DNA of 64,000 nucleotides from Nodosilinea sp. PGN35. GTDB taxonomy: Bacteria; Cyanobacteriota; Cyanobacteriia; Phormidesmidales; Phormidesmidaceae. The notes below the pieces were generated by a model, which had not been told where the DNA came from, did no database searches, and saw only the letters and a list, made by a program, of their open reading frames with translations. The position numbers and the translations under genes are program-made. Within the stretch, counting starts at the first letter, position 1; each line of letters starts with the position of its first letter. Positions 1 to 8,327 of this stretch are shown here, piece by piece. The stretch spans positions 416,609-480,608 of the forward strand of contig NZ_JAQKQJ010000018.1 in the NCBI RefSeq assembly GCF_029109325.1, in the 5' to 3' direction.

Positions 1-2
1 AT

Positions 3-674
3 TTTAGCGATCGAGAATCTCCTCAACGTAAAGTTACTATCGAGCCTCTGTTTGTGGGACGCTATCCAATAACACAAGAGCAATGGCGAACGGTAGCTGC
101 TATGCCACGGTCAAAGCAACTTCTTCTTGCCAATCCTAGCCACTTTCAAGGATATAACCTTCCTGTAGAGAACGTGTCCTGGGATGATGCAACAGAATTT
201 TGTGCTCGCCTTTCAGCCCACACAGGTCGTCAATATCGGTTACTTAGGGAAGAAGAGTGGGAGTACGCTTGTAGGGCAGGCACAGCAACTCCTTTTCATT
301 TTGGTGAAACTATTACACCAGAGCTTGCGAACTACCGTGGTAGGGTTGCCTACGCTGATGGCCCGCAAGGGATATTTCAAGCTAAAACTACCCCAGTAGA
401 CTCTTTTGGAGTGGCTAATTCCTTTGGCCTTTGTGACATGCATGGGAATGTTTTTGAGTGGTGTCATGCTGAATGGGGGAAACACGATACTGAGGATGAA
501 GAAGACCCGTATTGGTCAATTGAATTTAGTTATGGCCCGTGTTTCAGACGTGGTGGATCATGGGATGACGATCCAAGCTCTTGTCGATCTGCCTACCGCA
601 CTGACAACATGCCTGACTACCGTAGAAACTTTATTGGCTTTCGAATATGCTGTTCCAACTTTAGCCCAGATTGA
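3..674 (+). CDS. FGE-sulfatase (SUMF1-like) domain protein, 5' end outside the window
   Basis: The reading frame is open from base 3 into a GTG at 54, but residues before that GTG already align with the two downstream paralogs, so the true start lies left of the window. Family landmarks seen are GRYPIT, ENVSWDDATEFC, EEEWEYACRAGT, MHGNVFEWC, RRGGSW and GFRICCS. This is the formylglycine-generating-enzyme/C-type-lectin fold. The closely spaced cysteine pair of true FGE cannot be recognised after GGSW, so an enzymatic role is doubtful and a binding role is more likely (inference). It is the first of three tandem homologs, and its C-terminus resembles variable regions of diversity-generating retroelements. 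Confidence 0.85.
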   Translation, partial: FSDRESPQRKVTIEPLFVGRYPITQEQWRTVAAMPRSKQLLLANPSHFQGYNLPVENVSWDDATEFCARLSAHTGRQYRLLREEEWEYACRAGTATPFHFGETITPELANYRGRVAYADGPQGIFQAKTTPVDSFGVANSFGLCDMHGNVFEWCHAEWGKHDTEDEEDPYWSIEFSYGPCFRRGGSWDDDPSSCRSAYRTDNMPDYRRNFIGFRICCSNFSPD

Positions 675-753
675 TTTTTTATTCTCTCTGACTTGCCTTC
701 CAATAATCAGTTGATTTTCCACTCATCAATTTAGCAAGTTCCAAGTATGTCAT

Positions 754-2070
754 ATGCCACTCATCTTTTTGTCCTACAGAAGAACAAGCTCTGAAGTCGC
801 AAGAAAAATCCATGACCAACTTATTCGAACCTATGGATCGGATGCGATTTTTTTAGATGAAAAATCAATTCCTCTAGGAATTAATATTCGTTCTTATGTC
901 AGAGACACTATTAGACAGTGCGCTGTCTTTCTATGTTTAATGGACTCAAATCTACTTGCCTCTCTTATTGCATCAAAAGAGCAAGATGGAGATTGGCCTT
1001 TTCCTAAAGACTGGGTTTTGATAGAAATATCAGAGGCTTTATCTGTCAAGGATCTGACCATAATTCCTGTATTGATTGATGTAGGAATGCCACGCCCAGA
1101 AGATCTGCCAAGAAGCTTGGCTAATCTTAGTTACTATAATGGAATTCGCATTCTTCCCGAACGCCTTGACGAAGATATTCCATCTTTAGTTAGAAGAATC
1201 GATCGATTGATTGACGACTTGTCAGCAGTTGCTCCAAAAACCAATTCAAACTCATCATCAACCAAGCCTTGCCGTAAAATTCAGAATCGATACGGCTTTT
1301 CGGAAAGCTTTTTGCAGGTAGAAACTGCTCTGCTGCTACATATGGCATTGATTCCAGGCGGAGACTTTCTAATGGGTTCTTCAGAGAGTGATCCAGAATA
1401 CAACAAGAGGGAATATCCCAAGCACAGAGTTTCTTTGTCTTCCTTTTTTATGGGGCGCTATCCTGTAACCCAGGCTCAGTATAAAGCAGTGATGGGTAGT
1501 AATCCATCTAGTACGTACGATGAGGATCGCTTCATTTCGCCTAACAAACCTGTCGTTGGCGTATCTTGGTATGATTCAGTCAGTTTTTGTGAACGCTTGG
1601 CTGAGATAACTGGAAGACCTTACCGACTTCCAACAGAAGCCGAATGGGAATATGCCTGTAGGGCCGGAACTACGACGCCTTTTCACTTTGGCAAAACACT
1701 TACAACAGAAGTTGCTAATTTCGACGGTAATTACACTTATGCCAGCGGTCCGAAGGGAGAGTTTCGTAATGGAACAACCTCGGTAGACCATTTTGGCATT
1801 GCTAATGCCTTTGGCCTAAGCGATATGCATGGAAATGTTTCTGAATGGTGCCAAGATTACTGGCATGAAAACTATGAAAATGCTCCAACTGACGGCACCG
1901 CTTGGACAGAAGATGGCAATCCATCTTACCGAGTTAGGCGGGGCGGTTCCTGGTTCTTTGAGCCTGCTTTTTGCCGATCTGCCTACCGTGATGATTTTGG
2001 CCTTCCCGAGTTGAGTGATTCCCATATTGGGTTTCGGGTCTGCTGTTCCGCCCCTGCAGCATTTCAATAG
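754..2070 (+). CDS. TIR domain fused to FGE-sulfatase domain
   Basis: A 438-residue protein starting at ATG 754. Residues about 1-150 are a TIR domain: IFLSYRR near the N-terminus, FLDEKSIPLG, then DWVLIEISEAL, where the Glu occupies the place of the NADase glutamate of bacterial TIRs, and a following IIPVLID strand. Residues about 190-438 are an FGE-sulfatase domain (IPGGDFLMGSSESD, GRYPVTQAQ, LPTEAEWEYACRAGT, GNVSEWC, RRGGSW, GFRVCCS). The TIR half is a candidate NAD-cleaving effector and the FGE-fold half a candidate sensor or ligand binder (inference from bacterial TIR effectors). The gene sits between two stand-alone FGE paralogs, with 79 bases before and 53 after. Its GC is lower than the core genes. 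Domain calls are firm, function is not. Confidence 0.85.
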   Translation: MPLIFLSYRRTSSEVARKIHDQLIRTYGSDAIFLDEKSIPLGINIRSYVRDTIRQCAVFLCLMDSNLLASLIASKEQDGDWPFPKDWVLIEISEALSVKDLTIIPVLIDVGMPRPEDLPRSLANLSYYNGIRILPERLDEDIPSLVRRIDRLIDDLSAVAPKTNSNSSSTKPCRKIQNRYGFSESFLQVETALLLHMALIPGGDFLMGSSESDPEYNKREYPKHRVSLSSFFMGRYPVTQAQYKAVMGSNPSSTYDEDRFISPNKPVVGVSWYDSVSFCERLAEITGRPYRLPTEAEWEYACRAGTTTPFHFGKTLTTEVANFDGNYTYASGPKGEFRNGTTSVDHFGIANAFGLSDMHGNVSEWCQDYWHENYENAPTDGTAWTEDGNPSYRVRRGGSWFFEPAFCRSAYRDDFGLPELSDSHIGFRVCCSAPAAFQ

Positions 2071-2123
2071 TTCCCAGCAGTGCATCTTCGCACAAGTTTT
2101 TGCATATTCCCCATCGCAGCACC

Positions 2124-2981
2124 ATGCAGTCGCCGATTTTACAGCCCATCCTACAAAAGCGCCAAGGACGTAACCAGTACTACGACGAGGTACTGGCCAC
2201 TGATACTTTACCCCTGCACATGATGCTCATCCCAGCAGGCACATTCCTTATGGGCTCACTAGATGATGAACTAGGACGCAGCGAGAATGAAAGCCCTCAG
2301 CACGAGGTAATACTTGCCCAATTTTTTATGGCCAAGCATACTATCACCCAAGCACAGTGGCGGGCTGTCTCTGCGATGCCTCCAGTAAACCGGGAGATGA
2401 ACCCTAATCCTTCTGGCTTCAAAGGAGATTTGCGACCTGTCGAGAACATGTCTTGGTATGATGCTGTGGAGTTTTGTGATAGGCTAACCCACTTCACCAA
2501 TCGACAATATCGCTTACCCACTGAGGCTGAATGGGAGTACGCTTGCCGAGCAGGCACAGACAGCCCTTTCCACTTTGGCACAACGATTACTACAGACATT
2601 GCCAACTACTGTGGCCAAGATCAAGTCATTGGCAAAATTCAATACTCAGGCTCCTATGGCGACGGCCCCAAGGGTGTCTTTCGAGAAGAAACAACTCCTG
2701 TCGATCAATTTGAAGGGGCTAACGCTTTTGGCCTGTGTAACATGCATGGCAACGTGTTTGAGTGGTGCCAAGACCACTGGAACAACAACTACGAGGGTTG
2801 TCCCATTGATGGTACGGCTTACTTAACCGATAATAGTAACGCTCCTCGGGTAGCGCGTGGAGGCTCCTGGTTTTACGATCCAAGATTTTGCCGTTCTGCC
2901 TCGCGCATTAGTTTTGAACCAAATAATGTCGGTTTCAGCCTTGGCTTTCGGGTGTGTTGCTCAGCTCCTGTAGTAGGCTAA
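2124..2981 (+). CDS. FGE-sulfatase (SUMF1-like) domain protein
   Basis: ATG 2124 is preferred over an upstream TTG at 2100; the protein then has 285 residues. It holds a complete FGE-sulfatase domain: MMLIPAGTFLMGS, KHTITQAQWRAV, ENMSWYDAVEFCDRL, LPTEAEWEYACRAGT, MHGNVFEWCQD, ARGGSWFYD and LGFRVCCSAP. It is the third tandem paralog and lies 53 bases after the TIR fusion, so the three may be co-transcribed. The positions after GGSW, CRSA and the next Arg differ strongly among the three copies while the framework is conserved. Substrate or ligand unknown. Confidence 0.85.
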   Translation: MQSPILQPILQKRQGRNQYYDEVLATDTLPLHMMLIPAGTFLMGSLDDELGRSENESPQHEVILAQFFMAKHTITQAQWRAVSAMPPVNREMNPNPSGFKGDLRPVENMSWYDAVEFCDRLTHFTNRQYRLPTEAEWEYACRAGTDSPFHFGTTITTDIANYCGQDQVIGKIQYSGSYGDGPKGVFREETTPVDQFEGANAFGLCNMHGNVFEWCQDHWNNNYEGCPIDGTAYLTDNSNAPRVARGGSWFYDPRFCRSASRISFEPNNVGFSLGFRVCCSAPVVG

Positions 2982-3034
2982 TTTTGCAAATTGCTCAAAT
3001 TTATCTCCCTCGAAATATCACTTCAGATTAGAAA

Positions 3035-3622
3035 TCAGATACCAGTTCCGCTATCGTCTTTATCTAACACCACATCCTCATAAATTGACTCCATTGGCAC
3101 CCTTATTCCTAAGCTTGCCAACTCAATAGTCTCACCCGGCCCATAGGGAATAAACGCCCAACTGCCATCGCTATTCCGACGAAACACCTCCACCGTTTTA
3201 GCCTCAGAGCCAATCAAAACATACTCCTTCAGACTCTCTAACCGACGGTAGAGCGTAAACTTTCCACCCCGATCATAGGCCTCCGTCCCTGGCGAGACCA
3301 CCTCCACAATCAAGTAAGGATATCGAGAAAACTTTTGCGCCGTGCGGTCTCGCTCATCACAGCTCACACTCACATCTGGGTAAACAAACGGGCCATCCTC
3401 GGTAATGCCGACCTTCGCATCAGAGTTTCGCACCTTGCAGCGCCCTTGCAACTGTGCCTTCAGAAGGCTAGCCACATTCAGAGCAATATCGGCATGGGGC
3501 AGAGAGCCCCCAGCCATAGCAAAAACTTCGCCGTCAAAGTACTCGTACCGCAGCTCTTGCTGGGCTTCCCACTCAAAGTACTCTTGCGGCGTGAGGCGAT
3601 GGCGGTCTTGGGCAGAAACCAT
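3035..3622 (-). CDS. Uma2 family (DUF820) endonuclease-like protein
   Basis: ATG at 3622 is taken rather than the TTG at 3628. The 195-residue product starts with LTPQEYFEWEAQQELRYEYF and has the family core FDGEVFAMAGGS, YPDVSVSC, LIVEVVSPGTEAYDRGGKF, YRRLESLKEYVLI. The acidic/Lys residues of the VEVVSP segment match the PD-(D/E)xK-like centre of Uma2 proteins. Uma2 genes are expanded in cyanobacteria, often near mobile DNA; their biological role is unsettled. It is followed on the same strand upstream by a second, diverged Uma2 gene. Confidence 0.85.
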   Translation of the reverse strand: MVSAQDRHRLTPQEYFEWEAQQELRYEYFDGEVFAMAGGSLPHADIALNVASLLKAQLQGRCKVRNSDAKVGITEDGPFVYPDVSVSCDERDRTAQKFSRYPYLIVEVVSPGTEAYDRGGKFTLYRRLESLKEYVLIGSEAKTVEVFRRNSDGSWAFIPYGPGETIELASLGIRVPMESIYEDVVLDKDDSGTGI

Positions 3623-3705
3623 TGGCAAAGCCCCACAGAGACGGTTAAGCCCATATTGTAGACCAGCCTGATTGACAGCTTCTCACCAGAAAACACTCAC
3701 CAGAT

Positions 3706-4347
3706 TTAAGTCAAAGCTTTCATCAGCCAGCCCATGAGGGTGGTGTCGTCTTCGGTCTGGGAGCGATGCAGCACCTCTTCAATCAACGACATCTCCAGCC
3801 CTGGCAACACCCCCGAAACTCGGATCTGTCGGCTCCCCCCCTCAGCCACAGCAAAGGCGATCACCTGCTGCTCTGCCACGTTTACCACCCAGTATTCGCT
3901 AACCCCCAGTCGCTCATAGAGCAGTCGCTTGGCACCCAGATCGTCTTTGAACGAGCTGCTGCCGATCTCAATCGCCAGGGCCGGCGGGCCGTAGACATTG
4001 ATATCAATAGGGGCGTTGTCCTGGGGTGGCAGCCGAAAGTCTGTCCCAATGTAGAAGGCAACATCGGGCTGGCAGCCCCGCTCTCCAGTTTTGTGAAAGC
4101 TGCCGTTAGTAAACTCGGCTAGCCGCACCGATCGCACCATGCCAAAGAGACTAACCACCTTAGAGACCACACTGTTTTGCCGTGCATGCCCACCACCCAA
4201 AGCAGCTATCTCAACCCTCATGTAGCCGTTATCGAAATAGCCTCGGCCTTCGTCGTAGGGTGCGGTGTCCATGGTGGCAACGAAGTCCTCCCAGGGGGCC
4301 TTGACCCAGGTATCGGTCTGTAGGGCTAGCGAAGTAGAGAGTGCCAT
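3706..4347 (-). CDS. Uma2 family (DUF820) endonuclease-like protein
   Basis: The ATG at 4347 (MALSTSLALQ) is chosen; an upstream start at 4365 would add six residues. The product of about 213 residues has the Uma2 layout: WEDFVATMD, FDNGYMRVEIAALGGGHARQNS, QPDVAFYIG, PPALAIEIGSSSFKDDLGAK, LYERLGVSEYWVVNVAEQQV. The EIGSSS...K segment replaces the usual VEVLSPST but keeps acidic and Lys residues. It diverges strongly from the neighbouring Uma2 gene, so the two are not a recent duplication. Confidence 0.8.
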   Translation of the reverse strand: MALSTSLALQTDTWVKAPWEDFVATMDTAPYDEGRGYFDNGYMRVEIAALGGGHARQNSVVSKVVSLFGMVRSVRLAEFTNGSFHKTGERGCQPDVAFYIGTDFRLPPQDNAPIDINVYGPPALAIEIGSSSFKDDLGAKRLLYERLGVSEYWVVNVAEQQVIAFAVAEGGSRQIRVSGVLPGLEMSLIEEVLHRSQTEDDTTLMGWLMKALT

Positions 4348-4488
4348 GGTACAAAACTTCCTCAATGCAAAGCCGCCGTTAAGTTTGATCTTAGCCTACC
4401 GCCGCTGCACCACCTGCCGCCCCTGCCGTCTCGACAGGTACAGGCCATCAAATAGGGTCTGCAGATCTCCAGGACACAGGACAAACCT

Positions 4489-4755
4489 ATGGAAATCGCC
4501 CTCACGCCAGAGGTTGAGCAATACATTCAAGCAAAGGTCAGCAGCGGCCAGTATGCCTCTGCCAGTGAGGTGTTCCTGGCGGGCATCAAGCTCCTGCAAG
4601 ACATCGAGCAGACCCACCAAGGCCGCTACCATGCCCTGCGCGAAGAAATCAACATCAGCATTGAAGCTAGCGATCGCGGGGACGTGGTAAATGCCGAAAC
4701 CGTATTTGACCACCTGCAAGAGCGCCTAAACCAGAGGCTCAACCAGCTCCAATGA
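4489..4755 (+). CDS. ParD-like type II antitoxin
   Basis: The 88-residue protein opens MEIALTPEVEQYIQAKVSSG followed by QYASASEVFLAGIKLLQ, the ribbon-helix-helix signature of ParD antitoxins, and ends in a charged helical tail that would wrap a ParE toxin. Its stop overlaps an ATG at 4752 (ATGA arrangement), the usual coupling to parE, but the toxin gene is cut short directly after its first residues. The antitoxin is therefore orphaned here. Confidence 0.8.
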   Translation: MEIALTPEVEQYIQAKVSSGQYASASEVFLAGIKLLQDIEQTHQGRYHALREEINISIEASDRGDVVNAETVFDHLQERLNQRLNQLQ

Positions 4756-4844
4756 GCAAGATTTGCCGCTTCACGGTTCCATCTGGTACGAAGCGGTACT
4801 TACGAGCCACAACCTATTTCCTAGTTCGCTGCTTCTTGGGATAG
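4752..4844 (+). pseudogene. ParE toxin remnant (5' end only)
   Basis: The ATG overlaps the ParD stop. The first residues MSKICRFTVP look like the start of a ParE/RelE-fold toxin (M-S-x-I-x-R-F-T), then homology ends and a TAG closes the frame after 30 codons. A broken relaxase gene begins within a few bases, so the toxin was probably cut by a rearrangement. Identification rests on about ten residues plus context. Confidence 0.5.
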
Positions 4845-4849
4845 CTCAA

Positions 4850-5573
4850 GAGAAAAGCGCCGGGCAGCGACGGGTTTTAACCTTTAGCGCCCCAAACAGC
4901 CCTGGTACAGCAAGACGAGCGGGTGTTGGAGGCCCATCATCAGGCGGTAGCGAAAGCTTTGGAAGTTTTGGAAGAGCGCTATGCCCAGACCCGGATTTCA
5001 ACCGAGGCCAGGCGGACGAAAGTGACGACAGGGAATATCGCCGCAGCGGTGTTTACCCATTCCACCAGTTGGGAGGCGGAGCCACAACTGCACAGCCATT
5101 GTGTGGTGATGAATGCGACGCAGTTGGCCGATGGGCGGTGGTTTGGTTTGAGCAATGAGGCAGCGATCGCAAACCAAAAGCTCCTGGGCCAGATTTACCA
5201 GAATGAACTGGCGGTCGCGCTGAAGCAGCAGGGCTATCAGATTGAGCCCAAGGCCCACGGGCAGTTTGAACTGGCCGGGTATTCGCTTGGATTACTCAAG
5301 GCGTTCTCTACCCGCAGGCAGCAGATTTTGAAGCTGATCGAGGAATGGGAGGCAACAGGGTCTGAGAATAATCGGGCGATGCGAGAGACGGCGACATTGG
5401 TATTGCGGAAGCGGAGGCCTAAGAAGGTGGACGAGGGGCTGTTGCAGCGGGGATGGAATGCCCTGATTCAGCTGAAGGGGTTGGAGCTGCCGGAGTTGCC
5501 CAAAGGCATCGCCCCGTTGGCTGAATCATCTTCATCGGCTACCTCAATAATTGACGTCAGGGTTACAGGATGA
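4850..5573 (+). pseudogene. MobF/TrwC-type relaxase, N-terminal fragment (frameshifted)
   Basis: Frame 2 reads RRVLTFSAPNS, the TFSAPKS motif of MobF relaxases. The match then moves into frame 3 near 4900, where TALVQQDERVLEAHHQAV and later EPQLHSHCVVMN (the metal-binding His cluster) follow. The N-terminal catalytic Tyr region is absent because the ParE remnant abuts. The frame runs on to 5573, where it loses similarity. This is a conjugative relaxase that has lost its start, gained a frameshift, and been joined to a distant C-terminal part. Confidence 0.75.
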
Positions 5574-6993
5574 AGGGGCTTTGGGTGCGGATGCTTTTGT
5601 GATGCAGAGCTTGCGCCGTAAGGATTTGACTACTGCCCAGGCCAGCTATCTCAAGGCCTACGCACCGGGAGATGTGCTGGTGCCAATTCAGGACTATCGG
5701 AAGCAGGGGTTGATTCGAGGGGAGCAGTACCGAGTGATTGCAGTGAATCTCGAGGCTCAGCAGGTGGTGCTGGAGACGCCGAGTGGATCAGTACTGTCGG
5801 TTGATCCAGCAGCTTGCCCGCGCAAGACAATGTACACGACGCAAGCGATTCCGATCGCAGTGGGCGATCGCCTCCGATGGACACGCAATAACTCCAAAGC
5901 TGGAATCCGTAATGGACAAGGGTTTGTGGTGACAGGGCTTGAGGCCGATGGGATGGCGACCATTCGGGATGGAGCAGGGCAAACCACCACCGTTAACCTC
6001 AGCGGCAATCAGTACATCGACTACGCCTGGGTGAGCACCACCTACAACAGCCAGGGCAAGACAGCAGAGCGGGTGCTGGCGCTGCTGGGCGAAACAACGA
6101 ATCGAGAAGCCTTTTATGTAGCGATTTCTAGGGCCAAGCAGGCAGTGACGTTGTACACCACCAGCCAGGCCGATCTAGTGCGACTGGCCCAGGTGTCACG
6201 GGCCAAGGAGAACGTGAGTGACTACGTGCCCTTAACTCAACAGGTGATGACCTATGGACAGTATGAACAACGGGAAGAACGGCAACCAGAACTCATCCCC
6301 GGCTTTGACCCCAGAGCCGTGGGAGAGCGCATTGGCCAGCGTGTTGCAGAGCAGCTTAGAGCCGCTGCGAGCCGAGATTTGCGTGAATACGCAACGGGTA
6401 CTTCACCTGGAAGATCACGTCCAGACCTTGGGGGAGGATTTGGCCATGTGGCCGCAGTACTGGAGCCAGAGCTTGGGGCTCTTGGTCGCGCAATTGCAGC
6501 GTATCGTCAGCGACGAGACCTCCTCCGATGCGCAGGTGACCTTGCAGGAGCAGTTGTGGCTGTTGATTGCGGCCTTGAGCAGTTGGAACGGGCAGCTCAA
6601 GACCGAGTTGGCCTTGCAGCAGCAGTTGATCGCCTCGCTACAGCGGTTGGAAGGACGGTTGGACGAGAGCAGCCAAGAGTAGACGATCCTGAAGCGAAGG
6701 CGATAAACACGAGGGAGCAGCTTTTGGCGCTTTGGGAGAAATACTCAGCAGGTTTGCCGTCAACGAGTTTGGATCTGCGGGTGGCCCAGCGGGCATTGCG
6801 GGATGGGTGCTCGGCTAAGGAGGTGACGCTGATGCTGGTAGCCGGGAGTGAGACGGTGAGGCTGATCTATGACAAGCAAGGTAGGAAAGAGGCGATCGCC
6901 TTTGCCCAGCACGTAGTTACCATTGCTAACCCACACCGCACCTCATCTACAGCTACGAAGCACAACAGCCGTGGACTAGAGTTAGGCGATTGA
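5551..6993 (+). pseudogene. MobF relaxase/helicase, C-terminal fragment
   Basis: An open frame of 480 codons begins inside the preceding fragment. It starts at GALGADAFVMQSLRRKDLT and contains late RecD-like helicase motifs: IGDRLRW-like AVGDRLRWTRN, GQGFVV, YAWVSTTYNSQGKTAERVL and AFYVAISRAKQAVTLYT. The ATPase core with Walker A and B that should lie between the two fragments is missing, so about 400 residues appear deleted. The far C-terminus (about residues 375-460) looks like a genuine tail domain. A second, unrelated frame with its own ribosome site lies inside 6254-6682. Confidence 0.7.
6254..6682 (+). CDS. Nested ORF in another frame of the relaxase tail; possible coiled-coil protein
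   Basis: ATG 6254 has AGGTGA at 6242-6247, six bases upstream, a reasonable ribosome site. The 142-residue product looks helical, with Leu and Gln heptad-like spacing (LEPLRAEICVNTQRVLHLED, QLQRIVSDE, LALQQQLIASLQRLEGRL). The overlapping relaxase frame here is low-complexity Ala/Arg/Gly, as expected for an overprinted frame. No family recognised. It may be a real small gene nested in the relaxase, or chance. Confidence 0.4.
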   Translation: MDSMNNGKNGNQNSSPALTPEPWESALASVLQSSLEPLRAEICVNTQRVLHLEDHVQTLGEDLAMWPQYWSQSLGLLVAQLQRIVSDETSSDAQVTLQEQLWLLIAALSSWNGQLKTELALQQQLIASLQRLEGRLDESSQE

Positions 6994-7137
6994 AGCGGCT
7001 ATGGAGCCTTTTAGTTTTGAATCATTGCCGAGGCGGGTGGAACGATCGCCTTCTGTAACCCCTATGGTGAAGTAGCATAGCAATCAAGCTGCCTAGCAAG
7101 CTTTTCTGAGCTTGCTTGACCTTTTTGGGAAACCGCT

Positions 7138-8049
7138 ATGCCGCATCTCTGGCCGCCGCTGAGTCTGGACGATTGGCAAGACACCTGCACCACCCTGCAC
7201 CTGTGGACGCAGATTGTGGGCAAAATTCGCCTGGTGCAAACGCCATGGATTAACCACTCGTGGCATGTGTCGCTGTACCTGACGGCGCGGGGGCTGACGA
7301 CGGGCACCATCTCCCACGACGACCAGATTTTTCAGATTGACTTCGACTTTTTTGACCACCAGCTGCACATCGTCACCAGTGGGGGGCAGGAGCAAAAGGT
7401 GGCGCTGCAACCGCGAACCGTGGCGGATTTTTACCGGGCAGTGATGGCGGCGCTGGAGGAGTTGGGGGTTGCCGTGCGCATCCACACCACGCCGAATGAA
7501 ATTCCAGATGCGATCCCCTTCGAGCAGGATGACACCCACGGGGCCTACGATGCCGAGGTCGCCCAGCGGTTTTGGCGGGTGCTGTTGCAGTCTGATCGGG
7601 TATTTCGCGAGTTTCGCTCCCACTTTTGTGGCAAGGTTAGCCCGGTGCATTTTTTCTGGGGCAGTTTTGATCTGGCGGTGACGCGGTTTTCGGGGCGGTC
7701 TGCGCCGCCGCATCCGGGGGGTGTGCCCAACCTGCCGGACGATGTGGCCCAGGAGGCATACTGCCAGGAGGTCAGCAGTGCTGGGTTTTGGCCGGGTACT
7801 GGCCTGGGCTACCCGGCGTTTTATGCCTACGCCTACCCAGCACCGGAGGGGTTCAAAGACGCCACTGTGCAGCTGGAGGCGGCGTTTTTCCATGAAGGCT
7901 TGGGGGAGTTTGTTTTGCCTTACGAGGCGGTGCGCAAGGCGGCTGACCCTGACCAGGCGCTGCTGAGGTTTCTGAATAGCACCTATGAGGCCGCTGCGGA
8001 ACTGGCGGGATGGGGTGTCGCTGGGCTAAAGCAGACCTGGTTTAAGTGA
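7138..8049 (+). CDS. DUF5996 family protein
   Basis: A 303-residue protein starting LWPPLSLDDWQDTCTTLHLW, typical of DUF5996, followed by NHSWHVSLYLTARGLTT, FQIDFDFFDHQL, a RFWRVLLQSDRVFREFRSHF segment, KVSPVHFFWGSFDLAVTRFSG and the closing FHEGLGEFVLPYEAVR. Length is normal for the family. No molecular function is established for DUF5996. ATG 7138 follows a 145-base gap after the relaxase remnant. It seems a free-standing gene, intact, with core-like GC. Confidence 0.85.
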   Translation: MPHLWPPLSLDDWQDTCTTLHLWTQIVGKIRLVQTPWINHSWHVSLYLTARGLTTGTISHDDQIFQIDFDFFDHQLHIVTSGGQEQKVALQPRTVADFYRAVMAALEELGVAVRIHTTPNEIPDAIPFEQDDTHGAYDAEVAQRFWRVLLQSDRVFREFRSHFCGKVSPVHFFWGSFDLAVTRFSGRSAPPHPGGVPNLPDDVAQEAYCQEVSSAGFWPGTGLGYPAFYAYAYPAPEGFKDATVQLEAAFFHEGLGEFVLPYEAVRKAADPDQALLRFLNSTYEAAAELAGWGVAGLKQTWFK

Positions 8050-8327
8050 AGGGTGGCTCGTAGGTAGCGATCTGTGATGTTGGGCTAAGGCGAAGATGAT
8101 CTGTTCGATCGTGCCCGAAGCAGGAAGGTTGATTATACTGAATCATCCACCTAATCGCCCTATAAGAGTATTAGGTTGCCGAATTTTCACTTGATTTGCT
8201 GCATCGGCTTGTTAGGTTTAATCGATCTAAAGCCAACTCTGCAACTCAAACTATTATAATTAGATAATGTTCCGGTTCACACCGATCAAACAAGATCAGT
8301 CTGTCCATTGACAAATTTTACGCGTGC
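8050..8327. other. Intergenic region before the STAND/nuclease genes
   Basis: No gene seen. The right part turns AT-rich, with a perfect TATAAT at 8255-8260 but no convincing TTGACA at the right spacing. It may hold the promoter of the NTPase gene that starts at 8328. Confidence 0.3.
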
